This document shows, piece by piece, positions 8,045 to 17,683 of a stretch of DNA of 64,000 nucleotides; within the stretch, counting starts at the first letter, position 1, and every line of letters starts with the position of its first letter. The notes under the pieces are model-generated. The model was not told where the DNA came from. It saw only the letters and a list, made by a program, of their open reading frames with translations, and did no database searches. A program made the translations under genes and the position numbers. This stretch comes from Comamonadaceae bacterium 2FH (GTDB lineage Bacteria; Pseudomonadota; Gammaproteobacteria; Burkholderiales; Burkholderiaceae_C), in contig SCMQ01000008.1 of assembly GCA_005503335.1 (NCBI GenBank), forward strand, positions 1 to 64,000, read 5' to 3'.

Positions 8045-9181
8045 TCAGCGGCCGCTGCGTGCCAGGTAGCGCTTGCGCCAGAACAGCAGGCCCAGCGCCA
8101 GGGCGATCCCGCCCATGGCGCCCATGGCCCACCAGAAGCCTGATTGCCGGTGCAGCAGCGGGATGAACTCGAAGTTCATGCCGAAGATGCCGGCGATCAG
8201 GTTCAGCGGCAGGAAGATCGCGGTCAGCGCCGTCAGCACGCGCATGATGTCGTTGGTCCGGTTGCTCTGCAGCGAGAAATGCATCTGCACCGCGGTCTCG
8301 GCGCTGTGCTCCAGCCGGCGCACATGGTGCACCACGCGCTCGATGTGCTCCAGCACGTCGCGGCTGCGCACCCGCAGCAGCTCGCGCTCGCGCTGGCCGG
8401 CCGGCGTGTCGGCCTCGGGCCAGCCGGCCAGGGCGTCGATCCAGTTCTGCACGGCCGAGCGCTGGTCCTCGCAGATCTCGTCGAGCTGGTGCAGCGACAG
8501 GCGCGCGTCGAGCAGCGACCCCCAGTTGTGGAAATGCGTGGCCGGATGCAGCAGCTCGGACTGCCAGTGGTCGAGCTGGCGCGTGAGCTCGCGCCGCAGC
8601 TCCAGGTAGCCGTCGACCATCTGGTTGATCAGGCGCAGCATCAGGTCGGCCGGATTGCCCGGGATGCCGCGTGCGCCCGTGGAGCGCGCGTCGGGGCGCA
8701 GCTCGGACGCCGCGGCGCCGCCGCGCACATCGGCGGCGCTGAGCAGGCGTGCCGCATAGGCCTCGCGCACCGCGCAGTCGGCCGGGTGCACGGTCAGCAG
8801 CAGCCGGTCGAATACCGCGAAGCCGACCGGGCTGGTGTCTATGCGCCTGAGCACCGGCGGGCCGCTGCGGCGCGGCACCTGGCTCAGCGGCAGGCGCGGC
8901 TCGCTGCCGCCCTGGCCCGAGGCCAGACGCCGGAACACCATGATGTCGTACTGCGAGGTGTCGTCGAAACGCGAGGGCAGCTGCGGGTTCAGCAGGTCGG
9001 AGACATGCAGGTCCAGCAGCGCCGTGCCGGCCAGCGCCTGCAGCTCGGCCTGCAGGGCCGGCAGGCCCTGCTCGAACTCGGCGCGGGCGCAGGCGATCCA
9101 GACGAAGCCCTGCTCGGGCAGGTGCTGCGGCAGGGCGTCGGTCTCGACCACCCGGGCGCCGTGGATGCTGAAGATGCGCAT
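8045..9181 (-). CDS. CorA family divalent metal ion transporter
   Basis: A 378-residue CorA-type channel for Mg2+ or other divalent cations. It has a long cytoplasmic N-terminal domain rich in helices and two C-terminal membrane helices. The selectivity motif GMN lies at the end of the first one (IFGMNFEFIPLL). The cytoplasmic tail ends with basic residues (RKRYLARSGR). The sequence has an insertion-rich middle typical of betaproteobacterial CorA-like proteins. It is followed at its upstream side by hemB on the same strand, 27 bases away, so joint transcription is plausible. Confidence 0.9.
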   Translation of the reverse strand: MRIFSIHGARVVETDALPQHLPEQGFVWIACARAEFEQGLPALQAELQALAGTALLDLHVSDLLNPQLPSRFDDTSQYDIMVFRRLASGQGGSEPRLPLSQVPRRSGPPVLRRIDTSPVGFAVFDRLLLTVHPADCAVREAYAARLLSAADVRGGAAASELRPDARSTGARGIPGNPADLMLRLINQMVDGYLELRRELTRQLDHWQSELLHPATHFHNWGSLLDARLSLHQLDEICEDQRSAVQNWIDALAGWPEADTPAGQRERELLRVRSRDVLEHIERVVHHVRRLEHSAETAVQMHFSLQSNRTNDIMRVLTALTAIFLPLNLIAGIFGMNFEFIPLLHRQSGFWWAMGAMGGIALALGLLFWRKRYLARSGR

Positions 9182-9208
9182 GGGGCGGGGTGTCGCGCGG
9201 CGCTGGCT

Positions 9209-10231
<1,023 letters not shown>

Positions 10232-10321
10232 TCATTCGCTTCGGGGCGCCACCGACCCCGGGCCCGGGCACCGTCTTGAGGCGTATTTGTGACAAATTGC
10301 TTCTTTTGTGTGAAGGCGAAC

Positions 10322-10350
10322 TTGAAACTAAGGCATTAATTTGCTAAATT
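10322..10350 (+). promoter_or_regulatory. Sigma-70 promoter of small RNA
   Basis: TTGAAA (10322-10327) and TAAATT (10345-10350) are separated by exactly 17 bases in an AT-rich island within GC-rich DNA. A start near 10357 would put the first hairpin of the small RNA at the very 5' end. Confidence 0.7.
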
Positions 10351-10356
10351 AATCAC

Positions 10357-10459
10357 GGGCAGCTTGCTGCCTCCCGCTTTTCCTCCCTGAGCGGGCGCCT
10401 TGATGTGTGACAGCAAAAAGGCTTCCCGCCCTCGGCCATGTGGCCGGGGGCTTTTTTTT
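10357..10459 (+). ncRNA. Small RNA with anti-Shine-Dalgarno loop
   Basis: A ~103-nt transcript unit with no convincing reading frame. It lies downstream of a 17-bp-spaced promoter and ends in a strong intrinsic terminator. Predicted parts: hairpin GGCAG/CTGCC (10358-10371); hairpin CCCGC/GCGGG (10373-10395) whose 13-base loop contains CCTCCC (10382-10387), complementary to Shine-Dalgarno sequences; a GCCTT/AAGGC pairing; then the terminator stem. It resembles, from memory, the class of betaproteobacterial toxic small RNAs with an exposed anti-SD loop. That identity needs a covariance-model search. It does not look like 6S RNA or SRP RNA. Confidence 0.7.
10428..10459 (+). terminator. Rho-independent terminator of small RNA
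   Basis: A 10-bp stem (GCCCTCGGCC/GGCCGGGGGC, one G-U pair) with an ATGT loop is followed by eight T residues. An unusual run of eight G follows immediately. Confidence 0.85.
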
Positions 10460-10498
10460 GGGGGGGGCCGCCCTGGGCCCAGCCACTACACTGCGCCC

Positions 10499-10927
10499 AT
10501 GCTCTGGGTGAAATCGCTTCATATCGTCTTCGTGGCCAGCTGGTTTGCCGGCCTGTTCTACCTGCCGCGCATCTTCGTCAACCTGGCCATGGTCGCGCCC
10601 GAGTCGATCGCCGAGCGCGAGCGCCTGCTGCTGATGGCGCGCAAGCTGCTGCGCTTCACCACCCTGCTGGCCGTGCCGGCCCTGGCCCTGGGCCTGTGGC
10701 TCTGGCTGGGCTGGGGCATAGGCCGGGGGCCGGGCAACGGCTGGATGCACGCCAAGCTGGCCGTCGTCGTGCTGATCCTGGGCTACCACCACGCCTGCGC
10801 GCGCCTGCTGCACCGGTTCGAGCAGCGCCAGAACCGGCGCAGCCATGTCTGGTTCCGCTGGTTCAACGAGCTGCCGGTGCTGCTGCTGCTGGCGGCGGTG
10901 CTGCTGGTGGTGCTCAAGCCCTTCTGA
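10499..10927 (+). CDS. HemJ/CopD-like membrane protein
   Basis: A 142-residue protein with four predicted membrane helices. The N-terminal LWVKSLHIVFVASWFAGLFY with its conserved His matches the HemJ (UPF0093) family, whose members oxidise protoporphyrinogen IX in bacteria lacking HemG/HemY. A second conserved-type His/Lys stretch is WMHAKLAVV. It is shorter and slightly divergent compared with canonical HemJ, so the CopD-family label is the cautious one. Location opposite hemB supports a haem role. The ATG at 10499 is chosen because residues read upstream of it come from the small RNA terminator. Confidence 0.75.
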   Translation: MLWVKSLHIVFVASWFAGLFYLPRIFVNLAMVAPESIAERERLLLMARKLLRFTTLLAVPALALGLWLWLGWGIGRGPGNGWMHAKLAVVVLILGYHHACARLLHRFEQRQNRRSHVWFRWFNELPVLLLLAAVLLVVLKPF

Positions 10928-10936
10928 GGCCGGCGT

Positions 10937-12058
10937 TTGGCGCACAAGAGCTCGGCCTGGCCGCTGGCGCTGATCTACGCGGCGCTGATCGTCTACGCCA
11001 GTCTCTACCCCTTTGCCGACTGGCGCGACCAGGGCCTGGCGCCCTGGAGCTTCCTGTGGGCGCCGTTGCCGCGCTACTGGACCGGTTTCGACCTGGCGGC
11101 CAACGTGGTCGGCTATGGGCCGCTCGGTTTCCTGCTGGCGCTGGGCCTGCTGCGCACCCGGCCGCGCTGGCCTGCCGTGGCCCTGGCCACGCTGGCCGGG
11201 GGAGGGCTGTCGCTGCTGCTGGAATCGCTGCAGGCCTACCTGCCCGTGCGCGTGTCCTCCAACCTGGACCTGGGGCTGAACCTGTTGGGTGCCGGGGCCG
11301 GCGCGGCCGTCGCCTGGACGCTGGAGCGGCTGGGCGCGCTCGACCGCTGGAGCCGCTTTCGCGCGCGCTGGTTCGACGCCGACGCGCGCGGCGCCCTGGT
11401 GCTGCTGGCGCTGTGGCCCGCGGCCCTGCTGTTTCCCGCGCCCGTGCCCCTGGGCCTGGGCCAGGTGCTGGAGCGCGCCGAGGAGGCGCTGGCCGAGTGG
11501 CTCGCGGACACGCCCTTTCTCGAGTGGCTGCCGCTGCGCGAGCTGGAGCTGGAGCCGCTGCTGCCCGGCGCCGAGCTGCTGTGCGTGATGCTGGGCGCCC
11601 TGATCCCCTGCCTGCTGGGCTACAGCGTGATCCGCGCCGCCGGCCGCCGGCTGCTGTTCGCCGTGGTCTTCGTCGTGCTGGGCCTGGGCGCCTCGGCCCT
11701 GTCGGCGGCGCTGAGCTACGGACCCGCCCATGCCTGGGCCTGGCTCAGCGTGCCGGTGCGCGTGGGCCTGGTCGCGGCGGCGATCGGGTCCCTGCTGCTG
11801 CTGCCGGTGCCGCGGCGCGGCTGCACGGCCCTGGCGCTGCTGGCCCTGGTGCTGCACCTGAGCCTGCTCAACCATGCGCCCACCAGCGCCTATTTCGCCC
11901 AGACGCTGCAGACCTGGGAGCAGGGCCGCTTCATCCGCTTCCATGGCCTGGCGCAGTGGCTGGGCTGGCTCTGGCCCTTTGCAGCGCTGGCCTATGTGCT
12001 GCTGCGCCTGTCGCGCGGCGAAGCCCCCGAGGAGCCCGCGCGCAGGGCCCAAACTTAG
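10937..12058 (+). CDS. VanZ family membrane protein
   Basis: A 373-residue polytopic membrane protein. The N-terminal ~110 residues carry VanZ-like features (IVYASLYPFADWRDQG, then NVVGYGPLGFLLALGLL and the LLESLQAYLPVRVSSNLDLGLNLLGAGAG segment). The C-terminal half adds at least five further hydrophobic helices without a recognised domain. It starts with TTG nine bases after the HemJ-like stop codon, with only a weak GAGG site, so translation may be coupled. VanZ homologues are known from teicoplanin resistance, but most genomic copies have unknown function. Confidence 0.8.
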   Translation: MAHKSSAWPLALIYAALIVYASLYPFADWRDQGLAPWSFLWAPLPRYWTGFDLAANVVGYGPLGFLLALGLLRTRPRWPAVALATLAGGGLSLLLESLQAYLPVRVSSNLDLGLNLLGAGAGAAVAWTLERLGALDRWSRFRARWFDADARGALVLLALWPAALLFPAPVPLGLGQVLERAEEALAEWLADTPFLEWLPLRELELEPLLPGAELLCVMLGALIPCLLGYSVIRAAGRRLLFAVVFVVLGLGASALSAALSYGPAHAWAWLSVPVRVGLVAAAIGSLLLLPVPRRGCTALALLALVLHLSLLNHAPTSAYFAQTLQTWEQGRFIRFHGLAQWLGWLWPFAALAYVLLRLSRGEAPEEPARRAQT

Positions 12059-12067
12059 AATGGCGTC

Positions 12068-12406
12068 ATGAGTGAAAATGCTTCCTATTACCAGCGCCAC
12101 ATCTTCTTCTGCCTGAACCAGCGCGACAACGGCGAGAACTGCTGCGCGGACCACAACGCCCAGGCCGCGTTCGACCGCTGCAAGGCCCGGGTCAAGGCCG
12201 AGGGCCTGGCCGGGCCGGGCCAGGTGCGGGTGAACAAGGCAGGCTGCCTGGACCGCTGCGCGGCCGGTCCGGTGGCCGTGGTCTATCCGGAGGCGGTCTG
12301 GTACAGCTATGTCGACGAGAGCGACATCGACGAGATCGTCGAGTCCCACCTGAAGAACGGCAAGCTGGTCGAGCGCCTGCTGACGCCGCCGCACCTGGGC
12401 CGCTGA
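12068..12406 (+). CDS. (2Fe-2S) ferredoxin domain-containing protein
   Basis: A 112-residue thioredoxin-like [2Fe-2S] ferredoxin. The start HIFFCLNQR and the later NKAGCLDRCAAGPVAVVYPE carry the cluster-binding cysteines (C15, a CC pair near 26, then C-x3-C). This is the pattern of NuoE-like and Shethna-type thioredoxin ferredoxins. The C-terminal part (WYSYVDESDIDEIVESHL) is also typical. It is 9 bases after the VanZ-like gene and probably co-transcribed with it and with the hydrolase downstream. The electron partner is not evident. Confidence 0.88.
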   Translation: MSENASYYQRHIFFCLNQRDNGENCCADHNAQAAFDRCKARVKAEGLAGPGQVRVNKAGCLDRCAAGPVAVVYPEAVWYSYVDESDIDEIVESHLKNGKLVERLLTPPHLGR

Positions 12407-12449
12407 GGCGGCGCCGCGCTCCGCATGGCCTCCTGACGCCCGTTCGACC

Positions 12450-13088
12450 GTGAACCCCAGAACCCAAGCCCTGACCCTGTCCGGCCCGGCCGGCGCCATC
12501 GAGGCCCTGCAGGACGAGCCCGAGCTCGCCGCCGGCCAGCCCCCGCGCGGCGTGGCCGTGATCGCCCACCCCCATCCGCTGTTCGGCGGCACCATGAACA
12601 ACAAGGTGGTGCAGACGCTGGCGCGCGCCTTCGTGCAGGGCGGCTGGCGCGCCGTGCGCTTCAACTTCCGCGGCGTGGGCGCGAGCGCCGGTACCTACGA
12701 CGAGGGCCGCGGCGAGCTGGCCGACCTGCTGGCCGTGGTCGAGCAGGTCGCGCCCGCGCAGCAGCCGCTGGCGCTGGCCGGCTTTTCCTTTGGCGCCTTC
12801 GTCACCAGCCACGCGGTGGCCGCGCTCTGGCCTACGCGCGCGCCTGCGAAGATCGTGCTGGTCGGCACCGCCGCCTCGCGCTTTCAGGTCGCGCCGCTGC
12901 CGCCCGAGGCGCACGAGCGCGCCCTGGTGGTGCATGGCGAGACGGACGAGACCGTGCCGCTGGCCGCGGTCATGGACTGGGCCAGGCCGCAGTTACTTCC
13001 GGTGACCGTGGTGCCCGGGGGCGAGCATTTCTTTCACGGACAATTGCCACTCCTGAAGGGTCTGGTGGCCCGCCACCTGCGGGCCTGA
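12450..13088 (+). CDS. Alpha/beta hydrolase family protein
   Basis: A 212-residue hydrolase starting with GTG. Family landmarks are IAHPHPLFGGTMNNKVVQ at the first strand-loop, the nucleophile elbow GFSFGA (Ser), the acid in HGETDETVP, and the terminal His in GGEHFFHG. This combination is typical of the YtpA/COG2945-type alpha/beta hydrolases of Proteobacteria. Substrate unknown. It closes a compact run of four genes (HemJ-like to hydrolase) and ends 62 bases before the D,D-carboxypeptidase gene. Confidence 0.87.
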   Translation: MNPRTQALTLSGPAGAIEALQDEPELAAGQPPRGVAVIAHPHPLFGGTMNNKVVQTLARAFVQGGWRAVRFNFRGVGASAGTYDEGRGELADLLAVVEQVAPAQQPLALAGFSFGAFVTSHAVAALWPTRAPAKIVLVGTAASRFQVAPLPPEAHERALVVHGETDETVPLAAVMDWARPQLLPVTVVPGGEHFFHGQLPLLKGLVARHLRA

Positions 13089-13150
13089 ACTTTGCGCCGC
13101 GGGCTGGTCTCAACAGGCTCCCGCGATTTTCCCTTTCTGAATTCCAAATC

Positions 13151-14308
13151 ATGAAACGTTTCCTGAAGGCCCTGCGCGCGCTGGTTTTCGCGCCCCTGTG
13201 CCTGGCCGCCGCCGCCCAGACCCCCCAGCCGCCCGAGGTCGCGGCGCGTGCCTACTTGCTGCTCGACGTCACGGCCAACCAGATCCTGGCGGCCAAGGAC
13301 ATCGACATGCCGGTCGAGCCAGCCTCGCTGACCAAGCTGATGACCCAGTACCTGGTGTTCGACGCGTTGCGGGCCAAGAAGATCGACCTCCGGCAGACCC
13401 TGCCGGTCAGCGAGCGCGCCTGGAAGATGCCGGGCTCGCGCATGTTCATCGACCCCAAGATGAAGGTGCCGGTGGACGACCTGATCAAGGGCATGGTCGT
13501 GCAGTCGGGCAACGACGCCACCATGGCGCTGGCCGAAGGCGTGGGCGGCACGGCCGAGCGCTTCGTGCAGCTCATGAACGAGCAGGTCAAGGCGCTGGGC
13601 ATGAAGTCCACCAGCTACAAGAACCCCGAGGGCCTGACGGTGGCCGGCCACACCACGACGGCGCGCGACCTCAGCATCCTCGCCACCCGGCTGATGCGCG
13701 ACTTCCCCGAGTACATGCACTATTACGGGATCAAGAAGTACCGCTACGAGGGCACGCCGGCCGCCAACGACAGCAACCGCAACCTGCTGCTGTTCCGCGA
13801 CCCCACGGTGGACGGCCTGAAGACCGGTCATACCGACGCCGCCGGCTACTGCCTGGTCGCCACCGCCAAGCGCGACTTCCCCAATGTGGGCCAGCGCCGC
13901 CTGCTGTCCGTGGTGCTTGGCGCCTCCAGCGAGAACGCCCGCGCCAACGAGTCGCAGAAGCTCTTGAACTGGGGCTACACGGCCTTCGAGGCGGTCAAGC
14001 TGTTCGACGCCAACCAGGCGGTCGTGGCGCCGGCGGTCTGGAAGGGCAAGGCCAGCACGCTCAAGCTCGGCCGGCCCGAGGCCATCGTGGTGGCGGTGCC
14101 GGCCGGCAGCGCGGCCCAGCTCAAGACCCAGGTCGCGCGCCCGGACCCGCTGGTCGCGCCCTTCAAGCAGGGCCAGGCCGTGGGCACGCTGAAGGTGCTG
14201 CGCGGCGATCAGGCCCTGCTCGACGTGCCCCTGGTGGCGCTCGAGGGTGTCGAAGAGGCCGGCGTGCTGGGCCGGGCCTGGGATGCTCTGCGCCTGTGGA
14301 TCAAGTGA
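13151..14308 (+). CDS. dacC: D-alanyl-D-alanine carboxypeptidase (PBP5/6 type)
   Basis: Periplasmic serine carboxypeptidase that trims the terminal D-Ala of peptidoglycan pentapeptides, 385 residues. After a signal peptide (cleavage near AAAAQT), the peptidase S11 motifs are all present: S-x-x-K in EPASLTKLMT, S-G-N in SGNDATMAL, and K-T-G in LKTGHTDAAGY. The C-terminal beta-rich domain (residues ~285-370) and final amphipathic segment (RAWDALRLWIK) match membrane-anchored PBP5/PBP6. The gene name dacC versus dacA is by general similarity only. Confidence 0.9.
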   Translation: MKRFLKALRALVFAPLCLAAAAQTPQPPEVAARAYLLLDVTANQILAAKDIDMPVEPASLTKLMTQYLVFDALRAKKIDLRQTLPVSERAWKMPGSRMFIDPKMKVPVDDLIKGMVVQSGNDATMALAEGVGGTAERFVQLMNEQVKALGMKSTSYKNPEGLTVAGHTTTARDLSILATRLMRDFPEYMHYYGIKKYRYEGTPAANDSNRNLLLFRDPTVDGLKTGHTDAAGYCLVATAKRDFPNVGQRRLLSVVLGASSENARANESQKLLNWGYTAFEAVKLFDANQAVVAPAVWKGKASTLKLGRPEAIVVAVPAGSAAQLKTQVARPDPLVAPFKQGQAVGTLKVLRGDQALLDVPLVALEGVEEAGVLGRAWDALRLWIK

Positions 14309-14355
14309 TTTCGAAAAGTTTGCGCTTGCTTACTTAATCAGGCCAAGCCTGCCGA

Positions 14356-14384
14356 TTGCACGGATGAGGCCGGCGGGTTATACT
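14356..14384 (+). promoter_or_regulatory. Promoter of the str operon
   Basis: TTGCAC (14356-14361), 17 bases, TATACT (14379-14384). It lies about 100 bases before rpsL, leaving a ~95-base leader. This is the only good promoter match upstream of the ribosomal cluster. Confidence 0.75.
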
Positions 14385-14485
14385 CGCAGGCTTTTCCGCA
14401 ATTGGGGCGGGAGAGATGTGCGTGCCGCTTCCATGGGGCTTTCATGGGCGGTAATCAGTATCCGAACGTTTAGGGACGTTTTTCA

Positions 14486-14863
14486 ATGCCAACCATCAAT
14501 CAACTGGTGCGTCAGGGGCGCGAGGTCGAGAAGACCAAGTCCAAGAGCCCCGCGATGCAAAACTCGCCGCAGCGTCGCGGCGTGTGCACCCGCGTGTACA
14601 CCACGACGCCGAAGAAGCCGAACTCGGCGCTTCGCAAGGTCGCCAAGGTCCGTCTGACCAACGGCTTCGAAGTCATTTCCTACATCGGCGGTGAAGGCCA
14701 CAACCTGCAGGAGCACTCGGTGGTGCTGGTGCGCGGTGGCCGTGTCAAGGACCTGCCGGGTGTGCGCTACCACATCGTGCGTGGCTCGCTGGACCTGCAA
14801 GGCGTGAAAGACCGCAAGCAGTCGCGTTCCAAGTACGGCGCCAAGCGTCCCAAGAAGGCCTAA
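14486..14863 (+). CDS. rpsL: 30S ribosomal protein S12
   Basis: S12 of the 30S decoding centre, 125 residues, full length. The conserved [18 protein letters not shown] and [13 protein letters not shown] segments are present. The lysines at the two classical streptomycin-resistance positions (in PKKPN and VKDLP) are wild type, so no rpsL-based resistance is expected. First gene of the str operon, preceded by a strong promoter. A long structured gap follows before rpsG. Confidence 0.98.
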   Translation: MPTINQLVRQGREVEKTKSKSPAMQNSPQRRGVCTRVYTTTPKKPNSALRKVAKVRLTNGFEVISYIGGEGHNLQEHSVVLVRGGRVKDLPGVRYHIVRGSLDLQGVKDRKQSRSKYGAKRPKKA

Positions 14864-15019
14864 ACAGCTTTCGCAAAGGTGTTGCGCCGGTTTGTTGACG
14901 AGCCGGTTCAACGTAGTGACCCTGAAGAGGGGTCGAGTAAGTGCAGATTCGATAATGGGTCTGCGGGGTGTCTGGATATCAAGGACGTCCAGTCATCAAC
15001 TGAAGCAAAGAGGTGAAAC
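14864..15019 (+). promoter_or_regulatory. Structured rpsL-rpsG intercistronic region
   Basis: A 156-base gap packed with potential hairpins: GTTG..CCGG pairing with CCGG..CAAC near 14880-14910, GACCC/GGGTC near 14920-14936, GCAGA/TCTGC near 14943-14964, and CTGGA/TCCAG near 14971-14991. In E. coli the equivalent gap is the S7 translational repressor site. The same role here is inferred from position, not from a matched motif. Confidence 0.45.
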
Positions 15020-15490
15020 ATGCCACGTCGTCGCGAAGTCCCTAAGCGTGAAATTCTGCCGGATCCCAAGTTCGGCAATGTCGAGCTCTCCAAGTTCATG
15101 AACGTGATCATGGAAGGCGGCAAGAAGGCGGTTGCCGAGCGCATCATTTACGGTGCCTTCGAAACCATGGAGAAGAAGACCGGCAAGGACCCGCTGGAGC
15201 TCTTCATCACCGCCATCAACAACGTCAAGCCCATGGTGGAAGTGAAGTCCCGCCGTGTGGGTGGCGCCAACTACCAGGTGCCGGTGGAAGTGCGTCCGGT
15301 GCGTCGCCTGGCCTTGTCCATGCGCTGGATCAAGGAAGCGGCGCGCAAGCGCGGCGAGAAGTCGATGGCCCTGCGCCTGGCCAACGAGCTGATGGAAGCC
15401 AACGAAGGCCGCGGTGGCGCCATGAAGCGGCGCGACGAAGTGCACCGCATGGCCGAAGCCAACAAGGCGTTCAGCCACTTCCGCTTCTAA
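15020..15490 (+). CDS. rpsG: 30S ribosomal protein S7
   Basis: Primary 16S rRNA-binding protein that nucleates the 30S head, 156 residues and collinear with other betaproteobacterial S7. Recognisable segments are [19 protein letters not shown] at the N-terminus and [20 protein letters not shown] at the C-terminus. An AAAGAGGTGAAAC ribosome site precedes the ATG. In E. coli S7 represses str operon translation by binding the rpsL-rpsG gap; the structured gap here would allow the same. Confidence 0.98.
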   Translation: MPRRREVPKREILPDPKFGNVELSKFMNVIMEGGKKAVAERIIYGAFETMEKKTGKDPLELFITAINNVKPMVEVKSRRVGGANYQVPVEVRPVRRLALSMRWIKEAARKRGEKSMALRLANELMEANEGRGGAMKRRDEVHRMAEANKAFSHFRF

Positions 15491-15513
15491 ACACAGCCCT
15501 GCCATCAGGCCTG

Positions 15514-15549
15514 CAAGCCCGTACCGCTGCGCGTGCAGTGGCGGGCTTG
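15514..15549 (+). promoter_or_regulatory. Hairpin in the rpsG-fusA gap
   Basis: CAAGCCCG and CGGGCTTG (8 bp) enclose a further 7-bp stem, CCGCTGC/GCAGTGG, with a GCGT loop and a two-base bulge. No T-run follows, so it is not a standard terminator. It could modulate fusA expression or mRNA stability. Confidence 0.5.
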
Positions 15550-15571
15550 TGGCCATTAACGGAGAGAAATC

Positions 15572-17674
15572 ATGGCTCGCAAGACTCCCATCGAGCGCTA
15601 TCGCAACATTGGTATTTCCGCGCACATCGACGCCGGCAAGACCACGACCACCGAGCGCATCCTGTTCTACACCGGCGTGAACCACAAGATCGGTGAAGTG
15701 CACGACGGCGCCGCCACCATGGACTGGATGGAGCAGGAGCAGGAGCGTGGCATCACGATCACGTCCGCCGCCACCACCTGCTTCTGGAAGGGCATGGACA
15801 TGTCCTTCCCCGAGCACCGCATCAACATCATCGACACCCCGGGCCACGTGGACTTCACCATCGAGGTGGAGCGCTCCATGCGCGTGCTCGACGGCGCCTG
15901 CATGGTGTACTGCGCCGTGGGCGGCGTGCAGCCGCAGTCGGAAACCGTCTGGCGCCAAGCCAACAAGTACCGGGTGCCGCGCCTGGCCTTCGTCAACAAG
16001 ATGGACCGCACCGGCGCCAACTTCTTCAAGGTCTACGACCAGATGAGGCTGCGCCTGAAGGCCAACCCCGTGCCCATCGTGATCCCGATCGGCGCCGAGG
16101 AGAACTTCCGTGGCGTGGTGGACCTGCGCAAGATGAAGGCCATCATCTGGGACGAAGCCTCCCAGGGCATGAAGTTCAGCTTCGAAGACATTCCGGCCGA
16201 GCTGGTCGAACAGGCAAAGGAGTGGCGCGAGAAGATGGTCGAAGCCGCGGCCGAAGCCTCCGAAGAGCTGATGAACAAGTACCTCGAAGAGGGCGACCTC
16301 ACCGAGGAAGAGATCACCAGCGGCCTGCGCACGCGCACCATCGCTGGCGAGATCCAGCCCATGCTGTGCGGCACCGCCTTCAAGAACAAGGGCGTGCAGC
16401 GCATGCTCGACGCCGTGATCGAGCTCATGCCTTCGCCGGTGGACATCCCTCCGGTGAAGGGCCACGACGACGATGAGAAGGAAGTCAGCCGCAAGGCCGA
16501 CGACAGCGAAAAGTTCTCTGCGCTGGCGTTCAAGCTCATGACCGACCCCTTTGTCGGCCAGCTGACCTTCGTGCGCGTCTACTCCGGCGTGCTGAGCAAG
16601 GGCGACAGCGTCTACAACCCGGTGCGTGGCAAAAAAGAGCGGATCGGCCGTATCGTGCAGATGCACGCCAACAACCGTCAGGAAGTGGACGAAATCCGCG
16701 CCGGCGACATCGCCGCCTGCGTGGGTCTGAAAGACGTGACCACCGGCGAGACCCTGTGCGATCCCGCGGCCATCGTGACGCTCGAGCGCATGGTGTTCCC
16801 CGAGCCCGTGATCGCGCAGGCCGTTGAGCCCAAGACCAAGGCCGACCAGGAAAAGATGGGCATTGCCCTGAACCGCCTGGCGCAGGAGGATCCGTCGTTC
16901 CGCGTGCGCACCGACGAGGAATCCGGTCAGACCATCATCGCCGGCATGGGCGAGCTGCACCTGGAAATCATCGTCGACCGCATGAAGCGCGAGTTCGGCG
17001 TGGAAGCCAACGTCGGCAAGCCGCAGGTGGCCTACCGCGAGACCATCCGCAAGACCGTCGAAGAGGCCGAAGGCAAGTTCGTGCGTCAGTCGGGTGGCAA
17101 GGGGCAGTACGGTCACGTGGTGCTCAAGATCGAGCCGAACGAGGCCGGCAAGGGCATCGAGTTCGTCGACGCGATCAAGGGCGGCGTGGTGCCGCGCGAG
17201 TTCATCCCGGCGGTGCAAAAAGGCATCGACGAGGCGGTGACGCAAGGCGTGCTGGCTGGTTACCCGGTGGTGGACGTGAAGGTCACGCTGCACTTCGGTT
17301 CCTACCACGATGTGGACTCGAACGAACTGGCGTTCAAGATGGCGGCCATCTTCGGTTTCAAGGAAGGCTGCAAGAAGGCCGGCCCCGTCATCCTCGAGCC
17401 CATGATGGCTGTGGAAGTCGAGACGCCCGAAGACTACGCCGGCAACGTGATGGGCGACCTCTCGTCGCGTCGCGGCATGGTGCAGGGCATGGAAGACATG
17501 GTCGGCGGTGGCAAGGCCATCAAGGCCGAAGTGCCGCTGTCCGAGATGTTCGGTTACTCGACCACGTTGCGCTCCATGTCGCAGGGTCGCGCCACCTACA
17601 CCATGGAGTTCAAGCACTACAGCGAGGCTCCGCGCAACGTGTCCGAGGCCATCATGGCCGCCCGCGCCAAGTAA
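15572..17674 (+). CDS. fusA: Elongation factor G
   Basis: Ribosomal translocase GTPase, 700 residues, full length. G-domain motifs are intact: [15 protein letters not shown] (G1), [12 protein letters not shown] (G3) and VNKMDR (G4). Domains II-V follow, with the domain IV loop around [11 protein letters not shown] and the C-terminal [27 protein letters not shown] ribosome site precedes the ATG. Third gene of the str operon. Confidence 0.98.
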   Translation: MARKTPIERYRNIGISAHIDAGKTTTTERILFYTGVNHKIGEVHDGAATMDWMEQEQERGITITSAATTCFWKGMDMSFPEHRINIIDTPGHVDFTIEVERSMRVLDGACMVYCAVGGVQPQSETVWRQANKYRVPRLAFVNKMDRTGANFFKVYDQMRLRLKANPVPIVIPIGAEENFRGVVDLRKMKAIIWDEASQGMKFSFEDIPAELVEQAKEWREKMVEAAAEASEELMNKYLEEGDLTEEEITSGLRTRTIAGEIQPMLCGTAFKNKGVQRMLDAVIELMPSPVDIPPVKGHDDDEKEVSRKADDSEKFSALAFKLMTDPFVGQLTFVRVYSGVLSKGDSVYNPVRGKKERIGRIVQMHANNRQEVDEIRAGDIAACVGLKDVTTGETLCDPAAIVTLERMVFPEPVIAQAVEPKTKADQEKMGIALNRLAQEDPSFRVRTDEESGQTIIAGMGELHLEIIVDRMKREFGVEANVGKPQVAYRETIRKTVEEAEGKFVRQSGGKGQYGHVVLKIEPNEAGKGIEFVDAIKGGVVPREFIPAVQKGIDEAVTQGVLAGYPVVDVKVTLHFGSYHDVDSNELAFKMAAIFGFKEGCKKAGPVILEPMMAVEVETPEDYAGNVMGDLSSRRGMVQGMEDMVGGGKAIKAEVPLSEMFGYSTTLRSMSQGRATYTMEFKHYSEAPRNVSEAIMAARAK

Positions 17675-17683
17675 TTGCCAGTG

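Noticed and set aside
10400-10498. N-terminal extension of the HemJ-like protein
   Set aside because: The extra 33 codons overlap the small RNA and its terminator, and the family start LWVKSLH follows the ATG at 10499.
14996-17617. Open frame of 873 codons antisense to rpsG and fusA
   Set aside because: Shadow of the highly biased codon use of fusA. The composition is His/Leu/Val/Asp-rich without similarity to known proteins.
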